Below, in pieces: positions 61,301 to 64,000 of a stretch of 64,000 nt of DNA. Numbering within the stretch: position 1 is the first letter of the stretch; each line of letters starts with the position of its first letter. Source of the DNA: Mesostigma viride (Eukaryota > Streptophyta > Mesostigmatophyceae > Mesostigmatales > Mesostigmataceae); contig RPFO01000246.1 of assembly GCA_009746045.1 (NCBI GenBank), positions 2,064,517 through 2,128,516 on the forward strand, read 5' to 3'. The notes beneath the pieces are model-generated. The model searched no databases. It saw only the letters and a program-made list of their open reading frames with translations, and was not told the DNA's origin. Position numbers and translations under genes: made by a program.

Positions 61301-63558
61301 GCACGCGATCGCTGGCTTCACCAGCAGGGGGTACCGCATGCGCGCGTCGCCGATCTTGGTCGCCAGCGTGCGCGCGTCGAAGCTGGTGACCTGCGGAGCC
61401 AACCGGGGGCGGGGCGTCGCTCATCATCCAGCCCTCCCTCGTTCCCCCCAACCCTCCCCCAATCAAGCCCCCCAGTCCTCCCCCAATCAACCCCACCAAG
61501 CGTCCCCCAATCAACCCCCGCAATCATCCAAATCAGCCCCCCCCCCCCCCACCACCACCATGTCCCTCACCCCACGGTTCACCCCGGCAAAAACCACCCC
61601 AGGCATGCGCCCGACGTGTTAGCTTCCCCAACTCCCCAGACAAATCTATGGCCCAGCGCATGTCCATGAACCCATGTACGCCCATGCGTGGCATGGCGCT
61701 TGCTCAGTTGCGGCTTCCATACTCTCACCTGACGCATGCACGTGCCAGTGCAAGAGGGCATGCGAGAGAGAAAGCCCGTACCAACGCAACCCAAACTGGA
61801 GATGAGAGCGGCGTCTCACATGCACGACCAAACACACGCCCGAGCAAACTGTGTTGTTGTGCTGTCCAGTTTCCTCGTTAAGCGGTTCTTTCAACTGGCA
61901 GCTGTCTGCTGCCATCACATCATGCCCTCCGCCGGTGATCCCTGCAAACCCTCCCCCATTGCATGCGCCGTCGCCAATCAAGACATGGCAGCTCCCTCGA
62001 CCACTGGCAAACAAACGGGCTGCGCCAGCCATCCAAAACAGCCATCCAAAACAGCCATGCAAGAACCCTTGTTTCCAGCGTGGCGTCGCAAGATCCGCTC
62101 GCAAGGCTAGCGTTCCCGTACCAGGATAGAGGCAGCTCCCCGGATCACCGCCGCGCAACCACCTGCCCGCTCCTCGCACAGTCCGCCGGCGCCACCTGGC
62201 GCACCGGTGACTACCGGGCCGTCCGACACACCCTGCTCCTCCCTGGGCCTCTTCATGTGGGACGTGATGGCACCTGACGCCACGCCCAGGTCCAAGGAAG
62301 CGCTCGAGTCCCTGGGTGGTGCCTCTGGGATGGCTACCAGGGCCTCTGTGATGGCTACTGGCTCCCGCAATGCCAGCAGCCGGCCCGCGGTGGCCCAGCG
62401 GTCGAACACGTGGCGGATGCAAGGGATGGGGTCCACCACGGTGATGGATGGGTGCGCGGCCAGGTAGCTGTGCGCACAGTGGGGGGTGCGGGTGGGAGGG
62501 GTGGGTGCGTGTGCGCGCATTAGCGTCAGATATCAGACGTCAAAGTAAATAAATACGATACCAGTGCTGCCACGCGATGGCACGAAATAAGCCCACACGG
62601 TGCCCAGGTCGAAGAAATGACATCGCACACGCGCCTCCTTCAGCATGAAGGTAGGGCGCATACCATCCCCCGTCCCCGGGCAGCTTATGGCAAGTCCGCG
62701 GATACCGGCGGATCTACTGGAGATGACGTGCTGGCGACTGGCTGGCAGGGCTCGCTGTCATCAGCTTGGATACCAGCAAGGCAGACACCCGGGACGTTTG
62801 TGGGACCTCGACTCAGGGGACGTGGGTGTGCCACCATGGTAGCATGCACGATCGATAACAAGGGTCAAGGTTGTGTGCTGAGGCCATGAAACAATTTGGG
62901 ACAAGTAAATGGGACAACAATTGGAACTGGGACACAACACAGGGCTCCCGGCATGCTGGCCCATCCGGCCACCGACCCATGCGCGTGCACGCCCTCACAA
63001 GTGAAGTATAGCCTGCATCTGAGGCGCAATCAGGTTATATGCAGTGGGCGCGCCTCGATCCAATTCTTTCCCCAATGACAAAGATGCGAGAAAACGTAGG
63101 AGAACACATTCCCTTGCCCGTATGCCCAGAACTCCGTGGAAATGTTTGTGATGACGAAACCGTGGCTCAGAATGCGGAAGGCAGTGGTAAGGCGGTGGCG
63201 TCCTAAAATGGAATGGCGCGCTATCCATGAGACCACGACGGACCTGTGGCTGCATTCCCGTCTCGTAACCATGCCCTGTCAACAAAACCTTCCCCATCCT
63301 GGTGAAGCAAGCGCGTGCAACAGCATTATACCTCTCCAGCCGCAGCATGTCCGGGGACAGGTCGTAACCAGAGATTGCGCTGAGCGGCTCTCCCTCTCCT
63401 CCCACCGCCAGGTGGCCCGCTGGTCCACCCACACGCATGATCTCGTCCGATGCCTTGTGGAGGACGACGTCAAAGGGACCCTGGCGCTCCATCGGCCGGG
63501 ACAGCTCGAGTGCCAGGAAGCTCAGGCCGCGCGTCGGCACCAGCGGCAGCGCATGCCT
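58380..63558 (-). CDS. ITPK1: inositol-tetrakisphosphate 1-kinase family protein (5' end outside window)
   Basis: Six exons on the minus strand: 63558-63332, 62467-62122, 61390-61277, 60116-59767, 59298-59079 and 58520-58380. All introns are GT-AG and all junction phases agree (1398 nt, 465 residues plus TAG). The product phosphorylates inositol phosphates (Ins(3,4,5,6)P4 and related, also InsP6 in plants) with ATP in the cytosol. Family landmarks: RPMERQGPFDVVLHKASDE, YLAAHPSITVVDPIPCIRHV (N-terminal half); YPLLVKPAIACGVPESHVM and VVQECVPHTRDVCKAYMVG (ATP-grasp, with the ATP-binding Lys); LSLFGYDVV and VIVDINFFPSF (Asp and Asn metal ligands). Exon 4 carries an Ala/Gly-rich insert of ~80 residues not usual in the family. 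The first exon here has no start; earlier exon(s) must lie past the 40-bp minisatellite. Confidence 0.88.
60739..60859. repeat. 61-bp direct repeat, two copies (ITPK intron)
   Basis: CACACAAAACATGCTGT, then ATACAAATACGAGTGCTACT and TTACACATAGTAAT, twice in tandem with two or three differences, inside the third annotated intron. Confidence 0.9.
61427..61560. repeat. C-rich repeat tract, G-rich on the ITPK transcript strand
   Basis: Repeats of CCCCCAATCAA and a run of 14 C. On the transcript strand this gives many runs of three or more G about 40-170 bp before the exon acceptor at 61390, a place where a quadruplex could affect splicing. Confidence 0.7.
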
Positions 63559-63578
63559 CTGCGACCCCAGGGGTGAGC

Positions 63579-64000
63579 GTAGAGGGTCGAGAGGGGTATG
63601 TCAGGTTTCGCGCTCCGCGTAGAGTGTCGAGAGGGGTATGTCAGGTTTCGCGCTCCGCGTAGAGTGTCAAGAAGGGTATGTCAGGTTTTGCGCTCCGCAT
63701 AGAGTGTCAAGAGGGGTATGCCAGGTTTCGCTATCCGCGTAGAGTGTCGAGAAGGATACGTCAGGTTTCGCGCTCCGCGTAGAGTGTCGAGAGGGGTATG
63801 TCAGGTTTCGCGCTCCGCGTAGAGTGTCGAGAGGGGTATGCCAGGTTTCGCTATCCGCATAGAGGGTCAAGAGGGGTATGTCAGGTTTCGCGCTCCGCGT
63901 AGAGTGTCGAGAGGGGTATGTCAGGTTTCGCGCTCCGCGTAGAGTGTCAAGAAGGGTATGTCAGGTTTTGCGCTCCGCATAGAGTGTCAAGAGGGGTATG
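63579..64000. repeat. 40-bp minisatellite, at least ten copies, reaching the window edge
   Basis: Unit GTATGTCAGGTTTCGCGCTC CGCGTAGAGTGTCGAGAGGG with exact 40-bp period. Variant units (GCTATCCGCATAGAGGGTCA, TTTTGCGCTCCGCATAG) recur in a pattern that suggests a higher-order repeat. It lies just upstream of the first visible ITPK exon, probably in an intron. Confidence 0.95.

Noticed and set aside
63579-64000. CRISPR-like regular array
   Set aside because: It is a continuous 40-bp tandem repeat without unique spacers, in a eukaryotic intron-like setting.

Overview
The window looks like a repeat-rich stretch of a eukaryotic nuclear genome. A green alga or related protist is the best guess: the recognisable genes are single, widely spaced and cut by GT-AG introns, there are no operons, the LTRs carry a TGTAA-type end signal, and most of the DNA is nested retroelements and satellites. 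I cannot name the species. Most long open frames are shadows of simple repeats such as CCCA, CCCT and the 30-bp array.

Layout. 1-7.7 kb: microsatellites, an old duplication (about 480-2380 against 4440-6280) and weak coding remnants. 7.7-10.1 kb: truncated LTR retrotransposon, here called LTR-B copy A. 10.3-10.8 kb: a (TTAA)-tailed element swollen by a CCCT tract. 10.8-19.8 kb: a whole copia-like LTR element with two LTRs and a 5-bp target duplication. 20.0-21.2 kb: protein kinase gene. 21.3-22.4 kb: palindromes and a 112-bp array. 22.7-23.8 kb: F-box-like gene. 24-27 kb: LINE and Penelope-like reverse transcriptase fragments. 28.5-29.6 kb: small multi-exon gene. 30-32 kb: an element coding only for an ORF1-like protein. 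32.0-38.7 kb: LTR-B copy B, split by a 2.64-kb element with TTAA flanks and inverted ends. 39.6-45.6 kb: a LINE, split by a second ORF1-only element. 45.7-49.0 kb: a large HTTM membrane-protein gene. 49-58 kb: minisatellites, two inverted-repeat elements, truncated retroelements and a Cys-rich gene running into a 30-bp array. 58.4-63.6 kb: an inositol-tetrakisphosphate 1-kinase (ITPK) gene on the minus strand; six exons have agreeing phases and the 5' end lies outside. 63.6-64 kb: a 40-bp minisatellite.

Cellular genes with a recognisable function or domain: ITPK (inositol phosphate signalling), an atypical Ser/Thr-type kinase, an HTTM-domain membrane protein, a possible F-box protein and two Cys-rich proteins. 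They look independent. The main story is transposon biology: two families share a structured 3' end next to a (TTAA)n tail, insertions can be dated by exact target duplications and unbroken reading frames, and the LTR elements place integrase directly after the Gag zinc knuckle, with the protease after integrase in the one that is complete.
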